Origin: CAZDKK01 sp964506245 | Lineage (GTDB): Bacteria > Eisenbacteria > RBG-16-71-46 > CAIMUX01 > WJJG01 | Assembly: GCA_964506245.1 (NCBI GenBank) | Contig: CAZDKK010000016.1 | Coordinates: forward strand, 19,296-83,295 | Direction: 5' to 3' | DNA: 64,000 nucleotides | In this document: piece by piece, positions 25,601 through 34,112 of the stretch | How positions within the stretch are numbered: position 1 is the first letter of the stretch | Layout: the number at the start of each line of letters is the position of its first letter | The notes under the pieces: generated by a model | Database searches by the model: none | The model's input: the letters and a program-made list of their open reading frames with translations, nothing else | What the model was told of the DNA's origin: nothing | Position numbers and translations under genes: made by a program

Positions 25601-28389
25601 CCCGTGCCGCCGGGCTGCTGCGCGTGGGGGTGCGCGCCGGTGCTGCCGATGTGAATGTTCTCGGGCTCATAGGATGCGTCGCCCGGATCACCCGTGATGT
25701 CGAGATCGAAGAAGACAGGTGCCGTGACGCGGAGTTGGCTGCTGACCAGCGGCGCTGCGCTGGTTCCCACGTTCCGCGCCAGGATCTGGAGGACGCTCTT
25801 CTCCCCGGGCTCGAAGATCCCGTCGTTGTCGCCGCCCGACACATGGTCATCGAACAGGTGGTTCACGTAGACCACATCGCCGGGGGTGGGAGCGGTCGCC
25901 GCGGGCTTGGAGCTCCCCTCGGCCAGTTTGTAGTTCTGGGCGGTGGCCGTCACGCAGACGTTCTCGGTCATGTTCATCGGCGCAAAGGAAGGGAAGACCG
26001 CCACGCCATCGCTTCCCGTCCATGCGACCGCATAGGCCAGATCGGCCTGCCTCAGGCAAACGCGCGCGCCCGCGACCGGCCCGTGGGTGGCCGTATCCGC
26101 AATCCTGACCGTGAAGGTCTGGGGACCCACACGCTGGAAGCGAGGCGGAGCCACGACCACGGCCAGATCGCCCGGGGCCCGGGTACGCAGCGGCATTTGC
26201 GGATCGCCGAGGAGGCTGTACCCCAGCGCGTAGCGCAGGTCCCAGCCGCACACCGCCAGGCCGCCGGCCGCGCCCACCGGTTCGATGCCATCCAGGAACG
26301 TGCAGGCCATGAAGGCGCGCCCGGCCCACAGCCCGCTGTTGGGACTCGACCCCAGGAAGGCAACCGCCCCGCCGACGGGATTGCGCATGAGATGCTCGCC
26401 CACGGCATCGCGCTCGTAGCGGTTGACCTGGCAACCACCGCTCGTCACGACGAAGTAATCGGGCCCGTTCCTGAGCCGGTCTGCCCGTTCCTTCGTGAAG
26501 TCGTCCTTCCATCCGGCCGGCAATGCAGCCCGCAACAGGTTGGCACACTGCTGCACCCAGTCCTCATCGGCCTGGGTGGAGTCCGCTGCGTCCCGGCAGG
26601 CGCCGCACCCCGGGAGATCGGTCGGGAGCGACGGATTGGTGAACTCGGCGATGGTCTGCGTCTCGTTGCCGTGCTGCATGCCGAGCATCTCCCGAGTTCC
26701 GTGCTCGTAATGGAACACATAGCCCAGGGAGGTCCCACCGATCCCCGAATCGAGCGCATCTTCGAACTCGGTGGCCAGGAAGGGCCGGTCGGGCGGCGTG
26801 CCCCCCATGGCCTCGTAGTGCGCCTGCAGGCAACGCACGGGCTGACCGAGCCGCGGGCACGTGGCCGCCACGGAGATGTCGGGGTACATGCGACTGACCA
26901 TGAGACCCGCGCAGAAGGGCGACTGAGCGAGGATCTCCTCCCGGATCGCCTCCACTTCTCTCACCGCGTTCAAGCTGCACCAGTCGCCCTCGGTGCCGGC
27001 CGCCAGCAGCACGTGGCCTTGGTAGATCGAATCGCGGAATGGGGGAGAGCCAGGCCGGGAGACGTAGGTCGCGATCTTGGCGAGAACGGCCTCAGCCTCC
27101 TCAGCCGTCCGCACGGGCAGGCGGCCGATCCACAGGTCGATATACTCTCCCAGGCCGGTGCCGATGATGTCATCGCCCTCGTTGTAATAGCCGAGCCCGC
27201 TCTCCGCGAAGTAAGCGTTCCCGTTGAGATTCCAGTTCAGATCCAGCTCGGTGTAGTACCTGTCGGCGGGGGCGTCGCCCTCGGGCGGTCCGTCGAGCTG
27301 TCCCGACGTGGGCCCCCCCAGCAGGCGGGTGGGGACGATCCCCAGCTCGCCCCCCAGCAGCACGTAGTCCGTGCCCCAGAGCGTGGCCGCGTCCTTGACG
27401 AAGGCGCGGATCTTCTCCGGGCGATCGACGCCCGAGTAGTGCGCGTCGATCCAGCCCACCGTCCGCACCACCGTTGGGACACCGAGCGAGGTCTTCCAAT
27501 CGGCCCAGGCCTGGAAGGTCGCGACCATCGCCGGAACAGGGGTGCCATCCAGCTGCTGGTCATCGGTGATGATGACCATGCTCACCGGCGTGCCGTTGAG
27601 CGATGGGAACTCGGTCGGCGCAAAGCCCCCGCAGGGGCTCGATTCCCAAGCCCCGAGCGCTCTCCCCTTCGGCCCCGACGGCAGGGTGTAGAAGGCCGCC
27701 AGGTCCGTCGGGTTGAGCAGGTGCCGTTCCAGCCACTGGACCTCGGGCCGGCACCCGCGCGGCTCCCAGTCATCGCGACGGGGAACGAACGCGTCCTGAC
27801 GTTCGGTCTCGGTCATCTCGCGGGTGGTGATGGAGATGTCGACGCTGGTAAGCAGCTCGAGCCGCCCCTCGGCGGGCCTGTAGCGGAGCGGCCAGACCTG
27901 GACCGTCGCGAGGTGATAGCCATGCAGCGACCCGGCCGCGGTGACCTGCGCGGGGTTTGCAGGATAGGGCTCCGAGCTGTCGTAGATCGCCGGATCGCGT
28001 GGGGTGGCTACGCCCGTCTCGGCCTGGACGGGCGGCAGCCAGAAGGTCCCCGGAAGATCGAGGCTACCGCCCACCGCCACCTGCAGATCTGCCACCTCCA
28101 TGTCCGGCGGCAAGATGAAGTGACAGGTGAGCACAGGCAACGCCGGTCGCCCCGCCCGGGCGGGGTTGTGATCCGGCTGGGCTCCGGAGCACGAGACGAT
28201 GTCGTGCTCGCAGCCCGTGGCGAATTCGAGTTGGTCTTCCGTGAATGTGAAGCTGTGGTCAATTGACCCAGGGCCGGAGGCCGCCGCGCGCCCAACAGCC
28301 CCCCCAGCCAGAACCATGACCGCCAGCATCACGCTCACGGACCATCCGCCGGGACATACGGACGTCCGCAGAGCGTTCGCGCGCCTCAT
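22639..28389 (-). CDS. Giant secreted gingipain-like C25 cysteine protease with VCBS repeats and FlgD tail
   Basis: The protein has 1916 residues. The order is signal peptide (about 1-37), prodomain (about 40-250) and C25 peptidase (about 260-740). The peptidase has a probable catalytic His563 in FHYEHGTREM and Cys653 in VVTSGGCQVNRYE, followed by the family end GYSLLGDPQMPLRT. Next come beta-sandwich domains, a fibronectin III-like domain (about 1222-1320), and VCBS/FG-GAP repeats with calcium-loop-like signatures (YDLDGDGDLEVIAAG; LGDVDGDGRVEV; LADLDGNGDLDI; IGDIDGDGRLEI). The FlgD-like tail covers about 1835-1916. In Bacteroidota such proteases mature and act at the surface. Specificity (Arg, Lys or other) cannot be read safely. 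The ATG lies 4 nt after GGAGGGG. Confidence 0.9.
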   Translation of the reverse strand: MRRANALRTSVCPGGWSVSVMLAVMVLAGGAVGRAAASGPGSIDHSFTFTEDQLEFATGCEHDIVSCSGAQPDHNPARAGRPALPVLTCHFILPPDMEVADLQVAVGGSLDLPGTFWLPPVQAETGVATPRDPAIYDSSEPYPANPAQVTAAGSLHGYHLATVQVWPLRYRPAEGRLELLTSVDISITTREMTETERQDAFVPRRDDWEPRGCRPEVQWLERHLLNPTDLAAFYTLPSGPKGRALGAWESSPCGGFAPTEFPSLNGTPVSMVIITDDQQLDGTPVPAMVATFQAWADWKTSLGVPTVVRTVGWIDAHYSGVDRPEKIRAFVKDAATLWGTDYVLLGGELGIVPTRLLGGPTSGQLDGPPEGDAPADRYYTELDLNWNLNGNAYFAESGLGYYNEGDDIIGTGLGEYIDLWIGRLPVRTAEEAEAVLAKIATYVSRPGSPPFRDSIYQGHVLLAAGTEGDWCSLNAVREVEAIREEILAQSPFCAGLMVSRMYPDISVAATCPRLGQPVRCLQAHYEAMGGTPPDRPFLATEFEDALDSGIGGTSLGYVFHYEHGTREMLGMQHGNETQTIAEFTNPSLPTDLPGCGACRDAADSTQADEDWVQQCANLLRAALPAGWKDDFTKERADRLRNGPDYFVVTSGGCQVNRYERDAVGEHLMRNPVGGAVAFLGSSPNSGLWAGRAFMACTFLDGIEPVGAAGGLAVCGWDLRYALGYSLLGDPQMPLRTRAPGDLAVVVAPPRFQRVGPQTFTVRIADTATHGPVAGARVCLRQADLAYAVAWTGSDGVAVFPSFAPMNMTENVCVTATAQNYKLAEGSSKPAATAPTPGDVVYVNHLFDDHVSGGDNDGIFEPGEKSVLQILARNVGTSAAPLVSSQLRVTAPVFFDLDITGDPGDASYEPENIHIGSTGAHPHAQQPGGTGTQGPAAGETFRLPSFSEAIRAEGEPSPPENAPSRILIWQDETGLWHVCTHCAPGDDDTVFEGTLRTEGGFSEVAGVGLETSGPNADTWQYEASTDPDLVRFLFHGAGDETPDQLLFRADAHLWIDVDPDMCPLGTLPGGDEEIATFGLNTTTLLPDRTEIVFTFATEDTTGRWSFSDFSLSALAPEPRYLGQVTETGQQIHSGWVRIVPALANTGSTGLDGAEVLLHPIWPTDFEQSIKVAQIGPIGPGETAQASTPLYLQRAGLEWIQLLRYDLEFRITQPAGDWLRVWQRDVDVFAPPAPAEVIVDEAGASVILRWEPVTASDVVGYHVYQNTPGAAERLTLAPVTGTTRYEVTGLAALDSSNQYIDYRYSVTAIDASGNESPPTSTSEARVWLPEMPGWPKYIAGGSDCAPKVYDLDGDGDLEVIAAGGAIYAWHHDGRPVIAANADGLLFAPPMSQYPTNGKFVMALAVDQVDRNGQPEIVGNFAPSGVFTLEYNRQAPPGANPISTKWFRTVKSHKSAPILEDLDQGDQKLEIILAGNEANHFLYVWTPEGVTFRDPAHGTNGKFTRIYDLQDWCYQSLSVGDVSSTYPGMEILQALPNGKVVGYRTDQYSLANPLTCLVSLESKTKMLSTPLLGDVDGDGRVEVVTTRMASEGAGIPGGIWILGSDGSTEDWIAPEAPPFRFTLEPPNPAALADLDGNGDLDIVVGGGRHGDAGSGVPGEDPWATNLRLHIVLSGAPVRDTLTVDDHIPVPGRRNFSTATWSQPVIGDIDGDGRLEILVPSDSDYLCCYEWDNTTRTARAESGWPQLFDDVPLTPTLADVDRTTSHLEMLVQDRSGGVHLFGLPGRAEGASLPWPQYGYDSRNTFRWRAATGEGGAGDPAAGPGSFRVAAGSAELVASSTSPSTIEAFFLLAQEGPARLEVFDIQGRRVRVLLAGTLPAGPHGVQWDGRAADGSRAPSGIYLLRLTSPDGARVRRVALTR

Positions 28390-28987
28390 CCCCTCCGCTT
28401 TCCACCACCCCGCGGAGCCCTGTCATGGGTCAATATGGCAGCACACCTCTTCGCAGTTCGTGGCTACACAACGTGCTGAATCAAGTTCGGTTCTTCAAGT
28501 GACATATGAACGTTGGTGCGGAACCAGAAGCTGCATTGTCGGTCAACCCTCCTGGGCCTGGACGGGATTCCCTTGTTGTTGGAAGTGATTGAGCCATCCC
28601 TCGAGGTGGTCCATCCCCGACTTCGCGATCGCTACCGCCTACTGAACGCCCGTCGCCCGGACGGGCGGCGGGCAGCGCGGCTCGGATCCGGCGTCGAGAC
28701 TGGCCCACCTGCGTCCAAAGCGCCCATTCTAGGGGGACCCTCGTGGCGATTCAAGAGGCCTGCGGATGGGGAGCGATCGGGGGATGGCGCCTGTCGCCCG
28801 GTAGGGCTAGACTCTCCCGAAGGTTGTGGAACGAAGATTGATGGGGGGCAAGACCTAAATGCTTTACCCAAAGCGAGATATCGGCCAGTGGGGGTGGGTG
28901 CGGCTCTGCCGGCGCCCGAGTCCGGTCGGGCCGGAGAGATTGGCCAGAGGCTTCACCAATCTTCGCACCACAACCGGAGGCATGAGG
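28390..28987. other. Divergent intergenic region with long hairpin
   Basis: The nearly 600-nt spacer separates the C25 protease gene from the M16 pair. It contains a strong GC hairpin at 28648-28673 (arms GCCCGTCGCCC and GGGCGGCGGGC, one G-U pair, 4-nt loop) and the ribosome-binding site GGAGG of the first M16 gene. I do not recognise a riboswitch or RNA gene, and the open frames through it read as shadows. Confidence 0.5.
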
Positions 28988-30385
28988 ATGAGACCAGCAC
29001 AGAGTCCTGTCCGGCGCGGGCCGATTCGCCCCGCGCCCCGGCCCATGCGTCCCTGGCTCCTCGGCGCGGCTTGCCTGCTGGCGGCCACCCTCCCGGCCGC
29101 CGGCGCCGGGGCTGTGGCGGGGAATGGGGATTCCCAGCCGGGTCTGGCCGCCACCACCGCCACCCTGCGCAACGGCCTCGAGGTGATCCTGGTCGAGGAC
29201 CACTCGGCCCCGGTCGTCAGCCGGTGGACGTTCTACCGGGTCGGCAGCCGCAACGAGCGCCAGGGCATCACCGGCGTCTCTCACTTCATCGAGCACATGA
29301 TGTTCAACGGCGCCGCGAAGTACGGGCCGAAGGAGTTCGACCGCATCCTCGAGTCCCAGGGCGGCTACTCCAACGCCTACACCAGCAACGACCTCACCGC
29401 GTACTACGAAGACGCCTCCAGCGACATCCTCGACCTCTGCCTGGACCTCGACAGCGACCGCATGCGTTCCCTGGCCCTGAAACCGGAGATCTGTGCGACG
29501 GAGCTGTCCGTCGTGCGCGAGGAGCGGCGCCTGACCGTCGACAACTCGGTCGAGGGCGCCATGGTCGAGGAGCTCTATGCCCTCGCGTATCAGGCCCATC
29601 CGTACGGCTGGGACGTGATCGGCTGGATGTGCGATCTCGAGAGCATGACTCGCGACGACGCGGCGACCTACTGGCGGAGTTACTACTCCCCCAACAACGC
29701 GATCCTGGTCATCGTGGGGGATTTCGAGGCCCAAGAGGCCCTGTCCCGTGTGCGTGCGCACTACGAGGAGATCCCGCCCCAGCCTGCTCCGCCGCCGGTG
29801 CGTTCCCGCGAACCAGAACAAAGAGGCGAACGGCGCGCCGAGGTGCGCATGCCGGCCGAGCTGCCGGCGTTCGTCATCGGCTATCACATCCCCGCCGTCA
29901 CATCGCCGGACATCCTCGCGCTCGACATCCTCCAGTACATCCTGGCCAGTGGCGAGAGCTCGCGTCTGTACAAGCGACTCGTCCGCGATCTCGAGATCGC
30001 CGTCGATGTGAGTGCGGCTGCGGATTGGCGCGTGGATCCTGGGTTGTTCACGTTCAACGTGAAGATGAAGCCGGATCAGACCACGACCGCAGGGGAGCAG
30101 GTCATCTACGCTGAGGTGGAGGCGATCGCCAGGGACGGCGTGACGGCGGCCGAACTGGAGAAGGCCCGGAACCGCTTGCTGGTGAATCTCTATCGCAGCA
30201 TCGAGACGGTCAATGGCCGGGCCGATATGATCGGCACCTATCAGATCTACTTCGGCGATTTCCAGGAACTGCTGCGCATTCAGAATCGCTATCAGGCGGT
30301 CACGACCAGCGATGTCCAGCGGGTGGCGGGGCAGTACTTCGGGGGCGCGAACCGCAACGTGGTGACCCTGGTGCCCGAGGGCTGA
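28988..30385 (+). CDS. Exported M16 zinc peptidase, catalytic subunit
   Basis: The 465-residue insulinase/pitrilysin-family enzyme has an intact HxxEH at 99-103 (HFIEH) and the downstream Glu in VVREERR (about 178). A signal-peptide-like segment (about 21-42, WLLGAACLLAATLPAAGAG) suggests a periplasmic location. Of two adjacent ATGs, the second (28988) has GGAGG at 7 nt spacing. The Arg/Tyr pair that normally contacts substrate in the C-terminal half is only partly kept (ESSRLYKRL without GLSY). The next gene provides that pair but lacks the zinc motif, so the two products probably form a heterodimer like other bacterial M16 pairs and mitochondrial MPP. Confidence 0.92.
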   Translation: MRPAQSPVRRGPIRPAPRPMRPWLLGAACLLAATLPAAGAGAVAGNGDSQPGLAATTATLRNGLEVILVEDHSAPVVSRWTFYRVGSRNERQGITGVSHFIEHMMFNGAAKYGPKEFDRILESQGGYSNAYTSNDLTAYYEDASSDILDLCLDLDSDRMRSLALKPEICATELSVVREERRLTVDNSVEGAMVEELYALAYQAHPYGWDVIGWMCDLESMTRDDAATYWRSYYSPNNAILVIVGDFEAQEALSRVRAHYEEIPPQPAPPPVRSREPEQRGERRAEVRMPAELPAFVIGYHIPAVTSPDILALDILQYILASGESSRLYKRLVRDLEIAVDVSAAADWRVDPGLFTFNVKMKPDQTTTAGEQVIYAEVEAIARDGVTAAELEKARNRLLVNLYRSIETVNGRADMIGTYQIYFGDFQELLRIQNRYQAVTTSDVQRVAGQYFGGANRNVVTLVPEG

Positions 30386-30410
30386 GCGGGTACGCCGGCG
30401 GAGGGAGAGG

Positions 30411-31838
30411 ATGAGTGCCACCAGGAGCGCGTGGGGCGGGGAAGCTGCACGGACCGTCGCGCGGCATGTGAGGAGCATCGCGCTGGCCGCGGGCGTCGTG
30501 GCTGCGGCCGGATCGGTGGCCGCCGGCGGATTGCCCCCGCTGCGCGAACAGACGCTCGGCAACGGCCTGCGGGTGGTGATTGCCGAGACACGCGAGGTGC
30601 CCCTCGTCTCGTTCCGGCTGCTCGTGCCGGCCGGATCGGCACTGGATGGGGACGGGCGGGAGGGTGTCGCCAACCTGACCGGACGCCTGCTCCTGAAGGG
30701 TGCGGACGGACGAACCGCCGAGCAGATCGCCGAGGCGATCGAGGAGGTCGGGGGCGCGCTGTCCGCGGAGACGGGGCGCGACGTCACCTGCCTGCGCGGT
30801 CAGTTCCTCGCCAAGGACTTCGACCGCGCGCTGGGGATTCTGGCCCAAGTCGTGCTGCATCCGACCTTCACACCCGAAGAGGTGGAGCGGGAGAAGACGC
30901 TGATCGCGGCCGAGATCGCGGGCGAGAAGGAGGACCCGCGAGGCCTGACGGCACGGGAGTTCGAACGCGTCCTGTTGAGCGGGCATCCTTACGCCCATCC
31001 CGTGACCGGCAGCACGCGGAGCGTGGGTGGGCTGACCCGGGACACCGTGGCCGAGTTCCATCGCCGGCGCTACGTACCCGCGGGGGCGATCCTGGCCATC
31101 GTCGGGGATGTGGATGCGGCCGACGCCCTGGCGCGCGTCGAGCAGCGGTTCGCCGGCTGGCGAGGGAAGGATGCGCAGCAGGACGTGCCGGCGCTGGCGG
31201 TGCGTGCGTTCCCCGGGCGAAAGGTGTACGTCATCGACAAACCCGACGCCACCCAGTCCCAGATCCGAATCGGGAACATCGCCGTGCCGCGCAACACACC
31301 TGACTACTTCCCGCTGATCGTGACCAACACCCTGCTCGGGGGCGGCTTCACGTCCCGGCTGATGGAGGAGATCCGGGTGAACCGCGGGCTGAGCTACGGG
31401 GCCCGCAGCGACTTGGATTTCCTGAAGCGTGGCGGCTTCTTCAGTGTCGCCACCTTCACCGACAATCGGACGCTGCGCGAGACGATCGACGTCGCCCTGG
31501 CGCAGCTCGAGCGCATCCGCTCAGAGCCGATCACACAGCCAGAGCTGGCGAGCTGGCAGCAGCATCTGAGCGGGCTCTTCCCCTTCGACCTCGAGAGGGG
31601 GGAGGATCTCGCGCGCTGGATCACGGACCTCACCTACCACGAGATCCCGCTCGCCTTCCTGACAGACTACCCGGCCGCAGTTCGAGCGGTGACCCCCGAG
31701 GCGTGCCAGGAAGCGGCGCGCCAGCACTTCTGGGCCAACGACAATGTCATGCTCCTGCTGACGAACTACGAGGAGACCAAGGAACAACTCGCGGGGCTCG
31801 GCGAGATTCAGGTCGTGCGGCTGTCCGAAATCGAGTAG
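30411..31838 (+). CDS. Exported M16 peptidase-like non-catalytic partner
   Basis: The 475-residue M16-fold protein has an N-terminal hydrophobic segment (about 20-40). At the position of HxxEH it reads GVANLTGRLLLKG, so the zinc ligands are absent. The C-terminal half retains the substrate-binding Arg/Tyr motif (GGFTSRLMEEIRVNRGLSYGARS). That complementary arrangement with the preceding gene is the usual non-catalytic partner pattern. It starts 26 nt after the catalytic gene behind GAGGGAGAGG, so the two are cotranscribed. Its last 31 nt overlap the convergent histidine kinase gene. Confidence 0.9.
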   Translation: MSATRSAWGGEAARTVARHVRSIALAAGVVAAAGSVAAGGLPPLREQTLGNGLRVVIAETREVPLVSFRLLVPAGSALDGDGREGVANLTGRLLLKGADGRTAEQIAEAIEEVGGALSAETGRDVTCLRGQFLAKDFDRALGILAQVVLHPTFTPEEVEREKTLIAAEIAGEKEDPRGLTAREFERVLLSGHPYAHPVTGSTRSVGGLTRDTVAEFHRRRYVPAGAILAIVGDVDAADALARVEQRFAGWRGKDAQQDVPALAVRAFPGRKVYVIDKPDATQSQIRIGNIAVPRNTPDYFPLIVTNTLLGGGFTSRLMEEIRVNRGLSYGARSDLDFLKRGGFFSVATFTDNRTLRETIDVALAQLERIRSEPITQPELASWQQHLSGLFPFDLERGEDLARWITDLTYHEIPLAFLTDYPAAVRAVTPEACQEAARQHFWANDNVMLLLTNYEETKEQLAGLGEIQVVRLSEIE

Positions 31839-33988
31839 CCGGCGTTCGCGGCTGGTTGGGGCTGCCGGCCGAGCGTGAAGTGGAAGGTAGCGCCGCAGTC
31901 GCGGGCGGCCAGCGGCCAGACCGTGCCCCCCAGCCTCTGAATGATGCGCTGCACCGTGGCCAGGCCGACCCCCGTCCCCGGATACTGGTCCAGGGGATGC
32001 AGGCGTTGGAAAAGCCCGAAGAGCTTGCTGGCGTGAGCCATGTCGAAGCCCTCGCCGTTGTCGCGCACGAAGTAGACACGCTCCCCGGGGTGCCCCGCAG
32101 CGGCCGCTTCCTCATCGGTCAAGACGCCGAACGCGATGTGAGCGTGATCGCGGCGGCTCGTGAACTTCCAGGCATTGTCCAACAGGTTCGCCAGGACTCG
32201 CTGGATGAGGCGCGGGTCCGTCTCGGCCGCGATGCCGGGGGCGATGGTGGCCGTCACGGAGCGCTGAGGGTCGGCCTCCCTGTGCTGGGCGATGAGCTGA
32301 CCCGCCAGTGTGCTCAGGTCCACCGGCTCGCGCACGATCTCGACGCGGGTCATGCGAGAGAGCTGGAGGATGTCGTCGATCATCTGACCCATCCGCTGGG
32401 AGGCGGCGCGCAACCTGCAGAGGTAGTCCCGCCCGGTCTCGTCCAGCCGGTCGTAGTAATCCTCGAGCAGGGTCTGGCTGAAGCCATTCACCCCGCGCAG
32501 CGGCGCCCGCAAGTCGTGCGAGACCGAGTAGGCGAACGCCTCCAGCTCCCGATTGACGGCCTTGAGTTGCGCCGTTCGCTCCTCCACGCGCTGCTCGAGC
32601 TGCTCATTCAGGGCCAGGATCTCATCCTCTGCCCGCGCGCGCTCGATCGCGGCCCCGATCTGACCGGTGAGGATCTCCAGCGATTCGCGCGTGGCCGTCG
32701 GCACGTTCTGGAACTTCCGCGAGGCGACGTTCAGACACGCGACGACTCTGCCGCCGTGCAACACGGGAAGGATGGCGATGCTGCGCAGACCCTCGCGCAG
32801 CCGCACCGGAGTGCCCGCCGTGCATAGCTGCGCGAAGTCCATGTAGAGCGGCTGGCCGGACTGGACCAGCCGGGTGCTGTCGCTCTCGGACCCGTAGCGC
32901 GCCGTCGCGGCCAGGAAATCGTCGGACAGGCCCCGGGCGCATCGGAGCTCCAGAGCGCGCGTGAGCGGATCGACGGCGTAGATGCCCCCGCACTCCATCT
33001 CCGAGATCTCCAGCGCGGCGTCCAGCACGCGGCGGAGCGTCTCGTCGAGACTGAGCGGGGCGCAGAGCGAGGCGCCCAGCTCGTGCTGCACCTGACGGAT
33101 CCGCTCCACACGTACGCTGGCCGTGACATCACGGATCACGCCGACGAGCAGCTCCTCAGGGCCGGGAAGCTGCGTGACGGTGACATCCCCCCAGAAGGTG
33201 CTGCCGTCCTTGCGCAGGTAGCGCTTCCTGATCTGCATGCAGGCAGTCTCGCCGCTCAGGACCAGAGGGATGTCGCGCGTCACGATCGGTTCGTCTGGAG
33301 CGGTGATGTCGGGGACGGTCAGGCGGGTCAGCTCTCCGACCGAATAGCCGAGCATCCGGGCCAAGGCACGATTGGCGAGCAGGACATGCAACTGCCGATC
33401 GACCACGACCAGGCCAATCTCCGCGTGGTCGAACACGGCCTGCAGGGGACGATCCTCCGCCGTCCCCCGCGCCCGGCGGGCGTGGACGCCATCGGCCGCA
33501 TCCTCATCGGGCAGGACAGCCAGGACCTCGCTCAGCAGGGCCAGGATGTGACGGAGGCACTCGGCCGGCACAATCGGGACGCGGCGGATCGCGGCGAGGT
33601 AGGCCTCGGGGTCATATCCTCGCCGCACGGCTTGCTCCTTGCAGTGCCCCAGGTCCGGCGGTTCGAGCAAGGCCGGTCCGACCGCGAGATACCCGGCCAG
33701 CTGCTCGCGGACGAAAACCGGCGCGATGCCGTGGACCAGGCCGTGTCCACACCGCAGCGTGCCCGGCCGATCACGCGGAGCCTGATGCGGGATCAAGCCG
33801 GGATCCCTCCGGATGCACGGTCCCTCACTGGGGAAGCGTGAGCACAGCGCCACGGGTCCCGGCACAACGATCGGCTCGTGACCGGGGTGGGTGACGAAGG
33901 ATACGCCCATGCCGGTCGCGGCGCAGATGTGTTCCAAGATGCGGCTGAACCCGCCTGCCCGCGCGCGCGCCTGGAGGAGTCCTCTCAT
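31808..33988 (-). CDS. Soluble histidine kinase with PocR, PAS and GAF sensor domains
   Basis: The 726-residue cytoplasmic kinase has a PocR-like ligand domain (about 10-155: FSRILEHICAATGMGVSFVT, Cys-rich, GHGLVHGIAPVFV). PAS (about 183-290), GAF (about 305-450), a coiled coil, HisKA with His491 in SVSHDLRAPLRG, and HATPase_c with NLLDNAWKF, DNGEGFD and GTGVGLA follow. PocR domains sense small hydrocarbon derivatives such as 1,2-propanediol in some regulators. No transmembrane segment is visible. ATG 33988 has GAGG 6 nt upstream. TTG 34021, with GGAG, is an alternative. It lies 124 nt downstream of an NtrC-type regulator and may share its operon or signal to it. Confidence 0.85.
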   Translation of the reverse strand: MRGLLQARARAGGFSRILEHICAATGMGVSFVTHPGHEPIVVPGPVALCSRFPSEGPCIRRDPGLIPHQAPRDRPGTLRCGHGLVHGIAPVFVREQLAGYLAVGPALLEPPDLGHCKEQAVRRGYDPEAYLAAIRRVPIVPAECLRHILALLSEVLAVLPDEDAADGVHARRARGTAEDRPLQAVFDHAEIGLVVVDRQLHVLLANRALARMLGYSVGELTRLTVPDITAPDEPIVTRDIPLVLSGETACMQIRKRYLRKDGSTFWGDVTVTQLPGPEELLVGVIRDVTASVRVERIRQVQHELGASLCAPLSLDETLRRVLDAALEISEMECGGIYAVDPLTRALELRCARGLSDDFLAATARYGSESDSTRLVQSGQPLYMDFAQLCTAGTPVRLREGLRSIAILPVLHGGRVVACLNVASRKFQNVPTATRESLEILTGQIGAAIERARAEDEILALNEQLEQRVEERTAQLKAVNRELEAFAYSVSHDLRAPLRGVNGFSQTLLEDYYDRLDETGRDYLCRLRAASQRMGQMIDDILQLSRMTRVEIVREPVDLSTLAGQLIAQHREADPQRSVTATIAPGIAAETDPRLIQRVLANLLDNAWKFTSRRDHAHIAFGVLTDEEAAAAGHPGERVYFVRDNGEGFDMAHASKLFGLFQRLHPLDQYPGTGVGLATVQRIIQRLGGTVWPLAARDCGATFHFTLGRQPQPAANAGYSISDSRTT

Positions 33989-34112
33989 GGCAACCTCGGG
34001 CATCGGGGGCACGTCGCACAACGTAGGCTCCGGAACGACGCGCTCGATGGACTGCCCCTCACCCGGGAGTATGGACCGGCCCCAAGGCGGTGTCGAGTCT
34101 TCTTCCGCGAGC

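Noticed and set aside
23854..28266. Open frame of 1470 codons antisense to the C25 protease gene
   Set aside because: It mirrors the coding frame of a protein with clear signal peptide, catalytic motifs and tail. The antisense translation is Arg/Gly/Val-rich with no domain. Long antisense frames are expected at this GC content.
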